Assembly: GCF_012927745.1 (NCBI RefSeq)
Contig: NZ_JABBKX010000010.1
Coordinates: forward strand, 62,001-126,000
DNA length: 64,000 nt
Source: Neoroseomonas marina
GTDB taxonomy: Bacteria; Pseudomonadota; Alphaproteobacteria; Acetobacterales; Acetobacteraceae
Reading direction: 5' to 3'
Shown here piece by piece: positions 25,463 to 33,863 of this stretch. The notes below the pieces were generated by a model. That model was not told the origin of the DNA and did not search any database. It saw only the letters and a program-made list of their open reading frames with translations. A program made the translations under genes and the position numbers. The stretch's first letter is position 1, and every line of letters begins with the position of its first letter.

Positions 25463-25749
25463 AACAGGGGCGGGCCGGATTTTGTCCACTGATCGTCCTG
25501 GGCGGGACCTCCGGCCGGTCGGGTCAAGCAGAAAATGCCTCTTGACCTATTCCCCGACCTGTATCTTGGACAAATTGGCTTCCAAAACAATGACTTGGAC
25601 GGGCGTGGCCACACGGTGCGCATTTGTCGCAATTCTTTGAATCCAGGCTTTCACCTGGGACGCCGACGGACGACCTGGACTTTGCCCACAGGGTTTTCCA
25701 CAGGTTTGGTGGACAACCTGACCGCCCTGCACAGTAACAGAGCAGTCGC
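25463..25749. other. AT-richer gene-free region with DnaA-box-like words, upstream of uvrC
   Basis: This 287-base gap has no coding frame I can support and is richer in A+T than its flanks. It holds words close to the DnaA box TTATCCACA: TTGTCCACT (25482-25490, 7/9), TTGCCCACA (25682-25690, 7/9), TTTTCCACA (25694-25702, 8/9) and, on the minus strand, TTGTCCACC (25716-25708, 7/9). Three fall within 35 bases. It must also contain the uvrC promoter, but no strong -35/-10 pair was identified. Confidence 0.45.
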
Positions 25750-27618
25750 ATGACCGCACCGGATGAACCGTCGGTCTCGGACGGCGTGGCGGTCATCGAG
25801 GCCGCGTTGCCGCGGTTGCCTCTGACGCCCGGCGTCTACCGGATGCTCGATGCGAAGGGCGATGCGCTTTACGTCGGCAAGGCCCGGTCGCTGCGCCGGC
25901 GCGTCACGGCCTACACGCAGGTGTCGCGGCTCTCGGAGCGCCTGCGGCGCATGGTGTTCGAGACGCGCAGCCTCGAGGTCGTGACGACCGCGAGCGAGGC
26001 CGAGGCGCTGCTGCTCGAAGCCAACCTCATCAAGCGGCTGCGGCCGCGCTTCAACATCGTCCTGCGCGACGACAAATCCTATCCGTGGCTCGTCATCACG
26101 GACGATCATCCCTATCCGCAGATCGCCAAGCATCGCGGGGAACGACGCAAGGGCGCGTCCTATTACGGGCCCTTCGCCTCGGCCTGGGCGGTGAACCAGA
26201 CCATCACGGCCCTGCAGCGGGTGTTCCTGCTGCGGTCGTGCCGCGACACCGTGTTCGACAGCCGCACGCGGCCCTGTCTCCTGTTCCAGATCAAGAGATG
26301 CTCGGCACCCTGCGTCGAACGCATCTCGCACGAGGACTACGCGGCGCTGGTGCGGGAGGCGAAGGAATTCCTCTCCGGTGGCACGCCCTCGATCCAGAAG
26401 CGGCTGGCGGCGGAGATGGAGCACGCCGCGGAGAACCTGGAATTCGAGCGTGCGGCGGCGCTGCGCGACCGCATCCGCGGCCTGACGCATGTGCAGGGCA
26501 AGGACCGGGTGAACCTCGACGGCGTCGGGGATGCCGACGTCGTCGCGTTGCACCAGGCAGCGGGGCAGGCCTGCGTGCAGGTCTTCTTCTTCCGGGGCGG
26601 GCGCAACAACGGCAACCGCCCTTACTTCCTCAGCACCGCGAAGCAGGACCAGACCCCGGAGGAGGTGATGGGCGCCTTCCTCGCGCAGCTCTATGACGAT
26701 CTGCCGCCGCCCCCGCTCGTCCTGCTGTCGCACGAACCGCCGGAGGCCGGACTGATCGCCGAGGCGCTGTCGCTCAAGGCGAACCGCAGGGTCGAACTGC
26801 ATCGTCCGCAGCGCGGGGAGAAGAAGGATGCCGTCGAGCACGCCGCCACCAATGCGCGGGAGGCGCTGGAGCGCCGGCTGGCCGAAGGTACGGCGCAGGC
26901 GCAGCTTCTCGACGGGGTCGCGAACCTGTTCGGACTGGCCGGTCCGCCGGAACGCATCGAGATCTACGACAACAGCCACATCCAGGGGGCCAACCCCTAC
27001 GGCGTCATGGTGGTGGCGGGACCCTCCGGCTTCATGAAGCAGGCCTACCGGAAGTTCTCGATCAAGACGGCGCCCGGCAACGACGACTTCGCCATGATGC
27101 GGGAGGTCTTCGAGCGCCGCTTCGGCCGCGCCCTGCGCGAGGACCCGGGGCGCGAATCCGAGTCCTGGCCCGACCTGGTGCTGATCGACGGTGGCGCGGG
27201 ACAGCTCTCGGCCGCGCAAGCGGTGATGGCGGAACTCGGGGTCGAGGACGTGCCGCTGGTCGCAGTCGCGAAGGGCCCTGACCGCGACGCCGGCCGCGAA
27301 TGGTTCCACATGGCCGGGCGCGATCCGATCCAGCTGCCGCCGCGGGACCCGGTGCTCTATTACCTGCAGCGCCTGAGGGACGAGGCGCACCGCTTTGCCA
27401 TCTCGGCCCATCGCGCGGGGCGGTCGAAGGCGCTGACGAAGTCCGAACTCGATGACATCCCGGGCGTGGGCACGGCGCTGAAGCGCCGCCTGCTCAATCA
27501 TTTCGGATCCGCGCGCGGCGTCCGCAACGCGGCGCTCGAGGACATCGAGAAGACGCCCGGCATCGGTCCGGCCGTGGCGCGGAAGGTCTACCAGCATTTC
27601 CATCCGACGGGCGGGTAG
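25750..27618 (+). CDS. uvrC: Excinuclease ABC subunit C
   Basis: A 622-residue UvrC, the dual-incision nuclease of nucleotide excision repair. The N-terminal GIY-YIG domain contains [21 protein letters not shown] Cys-containing segment ([13 protein letters not shown]) follows, then the UVR/UvrB-binding motif ([14 protein letters not shown], about residues 225-240). The RNase H-like nuclease core has [11 protein letters not shown] and [14 protein letters not shown], and two C-terminal helix-hairpin-helix units have [14 protein letters not shown] and [13 protein letters not shown]. All parts are intact. No LexA box was recognised upstream. Confidence 0.96.
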   Translation: MTAPDEPSVSDGVAVIEAALPRLPLTPGVYRMLDAKGDALYVGKARSLRRRVTAYTQVSRLSERLRRMVFETRSLEVVTTASEAEALLLEANLIKRLRPRFNIVLRDDKSYPWLVITDDHPYPQIAKHRGERRKGASYYGPFASAWAVNQTITALQRVFLLRSCRDTVFDSRTRPCLLFQIKRCSAPCVERISHEDYAALVREAKEFLSGGTPSIQKRLAAEMEHAAENLEFERAAALRDRIRGLTHVQGKDRVNLDGVGDADVVALHQAAGQACVQVFFFRGGRNNGNRPYFLSTAKQDQTPEEVMGAFLAQLYDDLPPPPLVLLSHEPPEAGLIAEALSLKANRRVELHRPQRGEKKDAVEHAATNAREALERRLAEGTAQAQLLDGVANLFGLAGPPERIEIYDNSHIQGANPYGVMVVAGPSGFMKQAYRKFSIKTAPGNDDFAMMREVFERRFGRALREDPGRESESWPDLVLIDGGAGQLSAAQAVMAELGVEDVPLVAVAKGPDRDAGREWFHMAGRDPIQLPPRDPVLYYLQRLRDEAHRFAISAHRAGRSKALTKSELDDIPGVGTALKRRLLNHFGSARGVRNAALEDIEKTPGIGPAVARKVYQHFHPTGG

Positions 27619-27682
27619 CCCACGGTAGCGGCGCGACCCGGCCCGCGGTAACACCGGTCCGCGCTTTCGGGAGCCGGCCACC

Positions 27683-28261
27683 GTGCTGCACGCCCTCTAT
27701 GCCCGCGTCATGCTCCTTGCGCAGCACCCGCGCGCGCGGTTCTGGCTCGGCGCCGTGAGCTTCGCCGAAAGCAGCGTCTTCCCCATCCCGCCCGATGCGA
27801 TGCTGGTGCCCATGGCGCTCGCCCGTCCGGACCAGGCTTGGCGGCTGGCGGCGATCTGCACGGTCACCTCCGTGCTCGGGGGCATCCTCGGCTATGCGAT
27901 CGGCTACTTCCTGTTCGAGGCCATCGCCGAGCCGATCCTGACTGCCTACGGCCATGCCGATGCGCTGGCGCGGTTCGAAGGCTGGTTCCAGCGCTGGGGC
28001 GCCGCGGTGATCCTCATCAAGGGGCTGACCCCGATCCCCTACAAGATCGTCACCATCGCCGCCGGGGCAGCGAAGTTGGACTTCGCGGTCTTCCTGGCCA
28101 CCAGCCTGGTCACCCGCGCCGCGCGCTTCTTCCTGCTGGCCGCGCTCATCCGGCATTATGGTCCGGCAGTGCGCGACTTCATCGAGAAGCGGCTGATGCT
28201 GGTGACCACGACCGTCGCCGTGCTGGTCGTCCTTGGTTTCCTCGCCCTGCGCTATGTCTGA
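27683..28261 (+). CDS. YqaA/DedA-like membrane protein (SNARE-associated fold)
   Basis: A 192-residue inner-membrane protein with about four to five helices. FAESSVFPIPPDAMLVPMAL and GAAVILIKGLTPIPYKIVTI are the paired re-entrant-loop motifs of the VTT/DedA superfamily (YqaA branch). Related proteins move lipids such as undecaprenyl phosphate or phosphatidylethanolamine, but the YqaA branch is uncharacterised. It uses a GTG start after CGGGAGCC. Its position between uvrC and the phospholipid gene pgsA fits a membrane-lipid role. Confidence 0.85.
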   Translation: MLHALYARVMLLAQHPRARFWLGAVSFAESSVFPIPPDAMLVPMALARPDQAWRLAAICTVTSVLGGILGYAIGYFLFEAIAEPILTAYGHADALARFEGWFQRWGAAVILIKGLTPIPYKIVTIAAGAAKLDFAVFLATSLVTRAARFFLLAALIRHYGPAVRDFIEKRLMLVTTTVAVLVVLGFLALRYV

Positions 28262-28310
28262 GGGCACCCGCCTCGCCGCGCGGGGGCGGTTCTGCTAGAG
28301 AACGGAATAC

Positions 28311-28925
28311 ATGCCGACCGACCTGCCGAACCTGCTGACGATCTCCCGCATCGCGGCCATACCGGTGCTCGTCATCTTCGCGGCGCTCGGCAAGCCCTGG
28401 GGCGATCTGGCGGCCTGCCTGGTCTTTTCCGCAGCCGGCATCACGGACTACTTCGACGGCAAGATCGCGCGGGACCGGGGGGTCACGTCGTCCTTCGGGC
28501 GGATGCTGGATCCGATCGCGGACAAGCTGCTGGTGGGCGCGGCACTGATGCTGCTGGTCGGCCTCGACCGGCTGTCCCATCTGGCGCTCTATCCTGCAAT
28601 TGTGATCATGCTGCGCGAGATCATGGTCTCGGGCCTGCGCGAGTACCTCGCGGAGCTCCGGGTCGGACTTCCGGTCACCAGACTCGCGAAATGGAAGACC
28701 GGTTTCCAGATGGGGGCACTCGGGACCCTGCTGGCCGGCGATAGTGGCGCATCCGTCATCGGCCTGGAATTCCTGCCGATTTCCCTGGCCGGCGAGGTGG
28801 GGCTCTGGGTTGCCGCGGCGCTGACCCTGGCGACGGGTTGGGACTACCTTCAGGCCGGATTGCGCCATGCAGGAGCGCAGGATGCAGCCGCCGCGCCGCA
28901 GGGCGAAACCGTGGCGCGCCCTTGA
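28311..28925 (+). CDS. pgsA: CDP-diacylglycerol-glycerol-3-phosphate 3-phosphatidyltransferase
   Basis: A 204-residue CDP-alcohol phosphatidyltransferase with the full catalytic motif DG-x2-AR-x8-G-x3-D-x3-D, seen as DGKIARDRGVTSSFGRMLD followed by PIAD (about residues 48-70). It makes phosphatidylglycerol phosphate, the first committed step to phosphatidylglycerol and cardiolipin. About five membrane helices are visible. LPNLLTISRIAAIPVLVI at the N-terminus is typical of PgsA rather than of phosphatidylserine synthase. Confidence 0.95.
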   Translation: MPTDLPNLLTISRIAAIPVLVIFAALGKPWGDLAACLVFSAAGITDYFDGKIARDRGVTSSFGRMLDPIADKLLVGAALMLLVGLDRLSHLALYPAIVIMLREIMVSGLREYLAELRVGLPVTRLAKWKTGFQMGALGTLLAGDSGASVIGLEFLPISLAGEVGLWVAAALTLATGWDYLQAGLRHAGAQDAAAAPQGETVARP

Positions 28926-28978
28926 GCGTGCGGCGCAGCAGGGTCATGTTTCCCGTGAAAAGGGCGGAGCTGGAAGCG

Positions 28979-29608
28979 ATGCGAGGCAATACGACAGGCG
29001 GCCTGGCCGTAGCGCTGCTGGTGGCGCCCTTGCTGGCCGCCTGTGGGCCGGATTGGCAGCCATCCTGGAACATGTCGAGCACGCCGGTGATCCCGGGCGA
29101 TGGCCTGACAGTGCGCCGCGTGGCCGGCGAGGAGGCCCCGTTCGAGCCGGTGCGGAGTCAGGACATCGAACAACTGCGCCTCACGGTCGGAGCCTTGCTA
29201 ACCTCGCGGCCAGGGTCGCCCGAGGCGGCGATGACGCGCGTTCCCGACTACAATCCCGTCCCGCGCCCGGACCTGGAGCGGCAGACCACGCCACCCGGCG
29301 GCGCCGACGCCACCCCGCGGACGCGGGGCAGTTCGACGCCGCCGCCGGTCGCCTCCGTTCCGCCGCCGAGTGCCCCGCCGCGGACCCGGGTGCCTGCCGC
29401 CCCGCCGCCACCCGAGCCCGAACGGGTCGAGGGTCGCGTCCTGAACATTCCGGGCCAGCCGCCCGCCGTCGTGACCGGCGGCACGGGTCGCGTCCAGTCG
29501 ATCACCCAGCCTGGCAACCCGGCGGGCGGTGTCGCCATCCAGGATGGCGGCACCACCACGGTCATCCAGCCCGGCGGGCGCGTGACGACCATCCCGACGC
29601 CGCGCTGA
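28979..29608 (+). CDS. Predicted lipoprotein with Pro-rich middle, unknown function
   Basis: About 209 residues. The start at ATG 28979 gives a lipoprotein signal (LAVALLVAPLLAACG) with a lipobox Cys near residue 22; ATG 28946 would be an 11-residue-longer start. The mature part opens with VIPGDGLTVRRVAGEE, then a low-complexity Pro/Arg/Thr section, then a beta-like Gly/Thr tail (VVTGGTGRVQSITQPG). No family is recognised. It sits between pgsA and moaD on the same strand, with 6 bases to moaD. Confidence 0.65.
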   Translation: MRGNTTGGLAVALLVAPLLAACGPDWQPSWNMSSTPVIPGDGLTVRRVAGEEAPFEPVRSQDIEQLRLTVGALLTSRPGSPEAAMTRVPDYNPVPRPDLERQTTPPGGADATPRTRGSSTPPPVASVPPPSAPPRTRVPAAPPPPEPERVEGRVLNIPGQPPAVVTGGTGRVQSITQPGNPAGGVAIQDGGTTTVIQPGGRVTTIPTPR

Positions 29609-29614
29609 ACCGCC

Positions 29615-29866
29615 ATGCGCGTCCTCTATTTCGCCTGGGTGCGGCAGAAGGTCGGCATCGCCGAGGAGATCGTCGCGCCGCCGGCCGAGGTGCGCGATGT
29701 CGCCACCCTGGTCGCATGGCTGGCGGCGCGATCGCCGGGCCACGCGGCCGCCTTCGCCAATCCGAAGCAACTGCGCGCCGCGGTGAACCAGGATTTCGCG
29801 ACGCCGGACCATCCGGTCGCGGCGAATGACGAAGTGGCGTTCTTCCCACCCGTGACCGGGGGGTGA
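29615..29866 (+). CDS. moaD: Molybdopterin synthase sulfur-carrier subunit MoaD
   Basis: An 83-residue ubiquitin-fold protein starting MRVLYFAWVRQKVGIAEE and ending EVAFFPPVTGG. The terminal Gly-Gly is thiocarboxylated and donates sulfur to precursor Z (cPMP) during molybdopterin synthesis. The moaE gene begins one base after its stop, giving the expected heterotetramer pair. moaA, moaB and moaC are not in this window. Confidence 0.93.
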   Translation: MRVLYFAWVRQKVGIAEEIVAPPAEVRDVATLVAWLAARSPGHAAAFANPKQLRAAVNQDFATPDHPVAANDEVAFFPPVTGG

Positions 29867-29867
29867 C

Positions 29868-30311
29868 ATGGCGAAGGTCCTTGTGCAGGCGGCGCCCTTC
29901 GATGCGGGCGCCGAGACCGCCGCGCTGACGGCGGGGCGCACCGATGTCGGCGGCGTCGCCTCCTTCCTCGGCGCCTGCCGCAGCGATGACGGCCTCGAGG
30001 CCATGGTGCTCGAGCATTATCCCGGCATGACCGAGCGTGCGATCGAGCGCATCGCGGAGGAGGCCGAGGGCCGCTGGCCGCTGACCGGCTGCACGGTGAT
30101 CCATCGGGTGGGTCGGATCCTGCCGGGGGAGCCGATCGTGCTGGTGCTGACGGCGTCCTCGCATCGCGCGGCGGCGCTGGAATCCTGTGCCTTCCTGATC
30201 GACTGGCTGAAGACCAAGGCGCCCTTCTGGAAGCGCGAGGAGTTTGCCGGCGGTGCGGAGCGCTGGGTCGAAGCGCGGGCCGAGGATGACGCCGCCGCCG
30301 CCCGCTGGTGA
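29868..30311 (+). CDS. moaE: Molybdopterin synthase catalytic subunit MoaE
   Basis: A 147-residue MoaE. VGGVASFLGACRSDDGLEAM is the usual N-terminal block, MVLEHYPGMTE aligns with the LEHYPGMT motif, and IDWLKTKAPFWKREEFAGGA contains the active-site Lys residues that hold cPMP. With MoaD it forms the two-sulfur transfer enzyme. The product could feed the molybdoenzyme encoded at 8427. Confidence 0.94.
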   Translation: MAKVLVQAAPFDAGAETAALTAGRTDVGGVASFLGACRSDDGLEAMVLEHYPGMTERAIERIAEEAEGRWPLTGCTVIHRVGRILPGEPIVLVLTASSHRAAALESCAFLIDWLKTKAPFWKREEFAGGAERWVEARAEDDAAAARW

Positions 30312-30323
30312 GGGCCGGGGAGG

Positions 30324-31691
30324 GTGATCCTCCCCCGCACCACGACCGCCCCAGTTGCCAAAGAAGGTTCGGGGGATCGGGGCGAAGTTCCCTTCCCCTC
30401 GATCTTCCTCGGAGCGGTGCTGCTCGTCTGGCCTGCCCTGCTGAACGGCTATCCGCTGGTCTTCAGCGATACCGGCGGCTTCCTGCACCAGACGATTGGC
30501 CCGCTGATGCTGTGGGACAAGCCCTGGGTCTACGGCCCGTTCCTGCACCTGTTCCATTGGGGCGTGACGCTGTGGCTGCCGCTGGCGGCGCAGGCGCTGA
30601 TCGTCTCGCACATCCTGTGGGTGGCGCAGCGGGTGCTGTGCGGCGGCGCGACCGGGGCGGGCCATCTGGGCGTGTGCCTGGTCGCGGCGGCACTGACGAC
30701 CGCGCCCTTCACGGTGGCGATGCTGATGCCGGACGTCTTCGCGCCGGTGGTGGTGCTCGCCCTAGTGCTGCTGGCCTTCACGGCTTCGTCGCTGTCGCGG
30801 GCGGAACGGGTGTGGTTCTCCGCGCTCGCAGCGCTCGGCATCGCGTCGCACTTGTCGCATGTGCCGGTGGCGCTCGCGATGGTGGGGATGGCGATCCTTG
30901 CCGGACGCTGGCGCGGCGCCGTCGCGGCGGCGGTGCCGCTGGTTGCGGCCGTGGTCGTGCTGCTGGCCACGAACGGGGTCGGGCACGGTCGGGCGGCGCT
31001 GTCGCCGCATGGGGCGGCCTTCCTGCTCGCGCGGCTGCAGGCGGATGGCCCGGCGTCGGAGGTGATCCGCGCGCGGTGCCCGGCGGCCGGGTGGTATCTC
31101 TGCGCCTTCGCCGATCGTCTGCCGATGGATGCGAACGATTTCCTCTGGGCGCCGGACAGTCCCGTGAACCGCGATGCGGAGGGGCGCGCACGCTTCCTCG
31201 GGGGCGCGCTGCTGTCGCCGGAGGCGGGGGAGATCGTCGCGGTCACGCTGCGTGAACATCCTGTCGCCGTGGCGGTGGCAATCCTGCGCAACACCGTCAC
31301 GCAGGTCGCGACTGCGGGCATCGGCGACACGCTCGGCAACGATCACCTTGCCGCTGCGTTGCGGCCGCGCATCCTCGAGGGCTTCCCCGCACGAGAGGTC
31401 GCGGCCTTCGATGCGTCGCGCCAGGCGAGGGGAACATTGCCCGAAGCCGTCGCCTGGCTTGCGCCGCTGCACGCCGCCGCGCTGCTGGCTGCCCTGCCGC
31501 TGATCTGCCTCGCGCTCTGGCAACGGGGCGGGCGAACCAGGGTGTGGTTCGCGGCCGCAGTGGTCGTCGGCGTCGTCGCCAATGCGACCGCGACCGGCGG
31601 GCTGTCCGGTGTCTTCCCGCGCTACCAGGCGCGGGTCGCTTGGCTCCTGCCGGTGCTGGCGACCATGCTTCTGCTGCGGAGGCGAGGGTGA
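30324..31691 (+). CDS. Polytopic membrane protein of unknown function, paralog A
   Basis: A 455-residue protein with roughly ten hydrophobic helices and one large hydrophilic loop (about residues 215-300). It begins at GTG 30324; a later internal start cannot be excluded because the first 25 residues are hydrophilic and unlike its paralog. Conserved points shared with the next gene are WPALLNGYPLVF in the first helix-loop, YGPFLHLFHWG, SPHGAAFLLARLQADGPA and FLW..DSP.NR. An Asp follows helix 1 (VFSDTGG), as in GT-C glycosyltransferases, but that is only a suggestion. No function is assigned. Confidence 0.7.
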   Translation: MILPRTTTAPVAKEGSGDRGEVPFPSIFLGAVLLVWPALLNGYPLVFSDTGGFLHQTIGPLMLWDKPWVYGPFLHLFHWGVTLWLPLAAQALIVSHILWVAQRVLCGGATGAGHLGVCLVAAALTTAPFTVAMLMPDVFAPVVVLALVLLAFTASSLSRAERVWFSALAALGIASHLSHVPVALAMVGMAILAGRWRGAVAAAVPLVAAVVVLLATNGVGHGRAALSPHGAAFLLARLQADGPASEVIRARCPAAGWYLCAFADRLPMDANDFLWAPDSPVNRDAEGRARFLGGALLSPEAGEIVAVTLREHPVAVAVAILRNTVTQVATAGIGDTLGNDHLAAALRPRILEGFPAREVAAFDASRQARGTLPEAVAWLAPLHAAALLAALPLICLALWQRGGRTRVWFAAAVVVGVVANATATGGLSGVFPRYQARVAWLLPVLATMLLLRRRG

Positions 31692-33082
31692 TCGCCTGGC
31701 TTGCGATCATCGCCGGCGCTGCGGTTCTCGCCTGGCCGGCGCTGCTGAACGGCTATCCGCTCGTCTTCATCGACAGCGTCTCCTACCTCGGCCACACGCT
31801 GTTTCCCGAATGGCCCTGGGACAAGACGGCGGCCTACGGGCCCTTCCTGCACCTGTTCCACTGGGGCTGGTCGCTCTGGCCGGCGCTGGCCGGACAGGTG
31901 CTGATCCTGTCGCACCTGCTGTGGGTGACGCAAAGGGCGATGCGGGGAGATGTCACCGCGGTCGGGCACATCCTGCTCTGCGGCGCGCTGGCGGGGCTGA
32001 CGTCGGCGGCGTGGTTCGCTGCGACGCTGATGCCGGACATCTTCGCCGCCGTCGGGCCGCTCTGCCTGCTGCTGATCGCCTTCGCGCGGGAAAGGCTGAC
32101 GCGGCCCGAACTTGCCTGGCTGACGCTGCTCGGCGCCTTCGCCGTCGCGACGCATCTGTCGCACCTGCCGACGGCGTTGGTGCTTGTCGCCTTCGCGGCC
32201 TTCGTGACACGGCGGTTCGCGCCGCCGTTGCGGGCTGCGCTGCCGGTCGCGATCGCGGTTGTCGTGCTGGTGGCGGCGAATGCCTGGGCTTTCGGCAAGC
32301 CGTCCCTGTCGCCGCATGGGGCCGCCTTCCTGCTGGCCCGGCTGCAGGCCGACGGCCCGGCCACGCAGACCTTGCGGGAACAATGCCCCCGCGCCGGCTG
32401 GGCGCTGTGCGCGCAGCTTCAGCGCCTGCCGATGGACAGCGACCGCTTTCTCTGGGATTCGGACTCGCCGCTCAACCGCGCGGCGGACGGGCGGCCGATC
32501 GCCATGGGCGCGATGCGCATGGCGCCTGAGGCCTCGGCGATCGTGGGGGCGACCATTCTCGACCACCCGGTCGAGGTTGTCGTGGCGATGGCGCGCAACA
32601 CGCTCGCGCAACTCGAACGGTTCGAGGTCGGCGACACGCTCGGCAGCACTCACTTGTCGGCCTCGGCCCGCCGGGCGGTCGAGGACCTGCCGCCTGACGA
32701 ACTGGCGGCCTTCGATGCGGCGGCGCAGATGCAGGGGCGGCTGCCGGACCTGGCGGCCCCCTTCGTCGCGGCCCATCTGCCGATGCTCGTGTTGAGCCTG
32801 CCGCTGCTGCTGGTCGCGCTGGGGCTCGCAGCCTGGCGGGGGGACCGGGTGCGGCTGCGGGTGCTGGCGGGCATGGTGGTGGCCGTCGGGGTCAACGCCT
32901 TCGTCACGGGTGCCCTGTCCGGACCGGCGGCGAGGTACCAGGCGCGGATCGTCTGGCTGCTGCCGCTCGGCGCGATCCTCGGGTTGGCGCCACGTTTCGG
33001 TTCGGGCCTGACCGACGAGGAACGCATCCGCGCCAGGATGACCACATGGCCGACCTCATCCCCATCTTCCTCGTCTTCCTGA
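31688..33082 (+). CDS. Polytopic membrane protein of unknown function, paralog B
   Basis: A 464-residue tandem paralog of the preceding protein, starting at a GTG that overlaps the upstream TGA (GTGA) with GGAGG just before it. It keeps the same helix layout and loop words: WPALLNGYPLVFIDSVSYLG, YGPFLHLFHWG, SPHGAAFLLARLQADGPA, LPMDSDRFLWDSDSPLNR. The DNA is also very similar in these stretches, pointing to a duplication. Its Ser-rich C-terminal tail overlaps the start of the TSUP gene by 37 bases. Function unknown; possibly a membrane glycosyltransferase or transporter. Confidence 0.7.
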   Translation: MIAWLAIIAGAAVLAWPALLNGYPLVFIDSVSYLGHTLFPEWPWDKTAAYGPFLHLFHWGWSLWPALAGQVLILSHLLWVTQRAMRGDVTAVGHILLCGALAGLTSAAWFAATLMPDIFAAVGPLCLLLIAFARERLTRPELAWLTLLGAFAVATHLSHLPTALVLVAFAAFVTRRFAPPLRAALPVAIAVVVLVAANAWAFGKPSLSPHGAAFLLARLQADGPATQTLREQCPRAGWALCAQLQRLPMDSDRFLWDSDSPLNRAADGRPIAMGAMRMAPEASAIVGATILDHPVEVVVAMARNTLAQLERFEVGDTLGSTHLSASARRAVEDLPPDELAAFDAAAQMQGRLPDLAAPFVAAHLPMLVLSLPLLLVALGLAAWRGDRVRLRVLAGMVVAVGVNAFVTGALSGPAARYQARIVWLLPLGAILGLAPRFGSGLTDEERIRARMTTWPTSSPSSSSS

Positions 33083-33783
33083 TCGCCGGCGCCGTGAAGG
33101 GCGTGGCGGGCTTCGGCCTGCCGACGGTGAGCATCGCGCTGCTCGCGTTGTTCCGGCCGCTGCCGGAGGCGATCGCGCTGATGCTGGTGCCCTCGCTCGC
33201 GACGAATGTCTGGCAGGCCATGGCGGGCGGGACGCTCGCGACCGTCGCACCGAGGATCGGCGCCTTCCTGCTGACGGCGGCGGGCGCGGCGTACCTCGCG
33301 GCGGGGCACCTCGCGCGGACCGATGCGGTGCTGCTGTCGGGCATGCTCGGCGTCGTGCTGGTGGGGTCCTCGGCGCTCGCGCTGGCGGCGCCGCAGCTGC
33401 CGGCGCCCTCGCCGCGCACCGAACGCTGGCTCGCCCCGCCGATGGGCGCGGTCTCGGGCGCCATCGCGGGGTTCACGGGCAGCTTTCTCGTGCCCGCCGC
33501 GCCCTGGCTGCAGGCGATCCGGCTGCCGCGGGAGCAGTTCGTGCAGGGCTTCGGTCTCGGCGTGGTGCTGGTGAACGGTGCGATGGCCGCCGGGCTTTCG
33601 GGGGCGGGCCTGTTGCCGGCGCATCTGGGCCTGATGTCGCTGGCGGGGTTGCTACCGGCCTTCGCAGGCATGGAGGCAGGGCGTCGCCTGCGCCAGCGCC
33701 TGAACGAAGCGGCCTTCCGGCGCGTGGTGCAGGTCGCGCTGGGTTTGCTCGGCGCCTGGCTGGCGGTGCGGGCGCTGGCCTAG
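33046..33783 (+). CDS. TSUP (TauE/SafE) family membrane transporter
   Basis: A 245-residue carrier with about seven to eight helices. The N-terminal VFLIAGAVKGVAGFGLPTVS and the mid-protein AVSGAIAGFTGSFLVPAA are the duplicated family motifs of sulfite/sulfoacetate exporters and related anion carriers. It starts at ATG 33046, inside the end of the upstream gene, so the two are likely co-translated. The substrate is unknown. Confidence 0.85.
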   Translation: MADLIPIFLVFLIAGAVKGVAGFGLPTVSIALLALFRPLPEAIALMLVPSLATNVWQAMAGGTLATVAPRIGAFLLTAAGAAYLAAGHLARTDAVLLSGMLGVVLVGSSALALAAPQLPAPSPRTERWLAPPMGAVSGAIAGFTGSFLVPAAPWLQAIRLPREQFVQGFGLGVVLVNGAMAAGLSGAGLLPAHLGLMSLAGLLPAFAGMEAGRRLRQRLNEAAFRRVVQVALGLLGAWLAVRALA

Positions 33784-33863
33784 GCTCCGCGCATGGGCCT
33801 GCGCGCCTGCTGCATGGCCTTCGTCCTCGACGCGGTACGATTGTGCGGCGCACGCTGCGCCGC

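Noticed and set aside
25463..25749. A LexA (GTTC-N7-GTTC) box for uvrC
   Set aside because: No such pair was seen in the gap.
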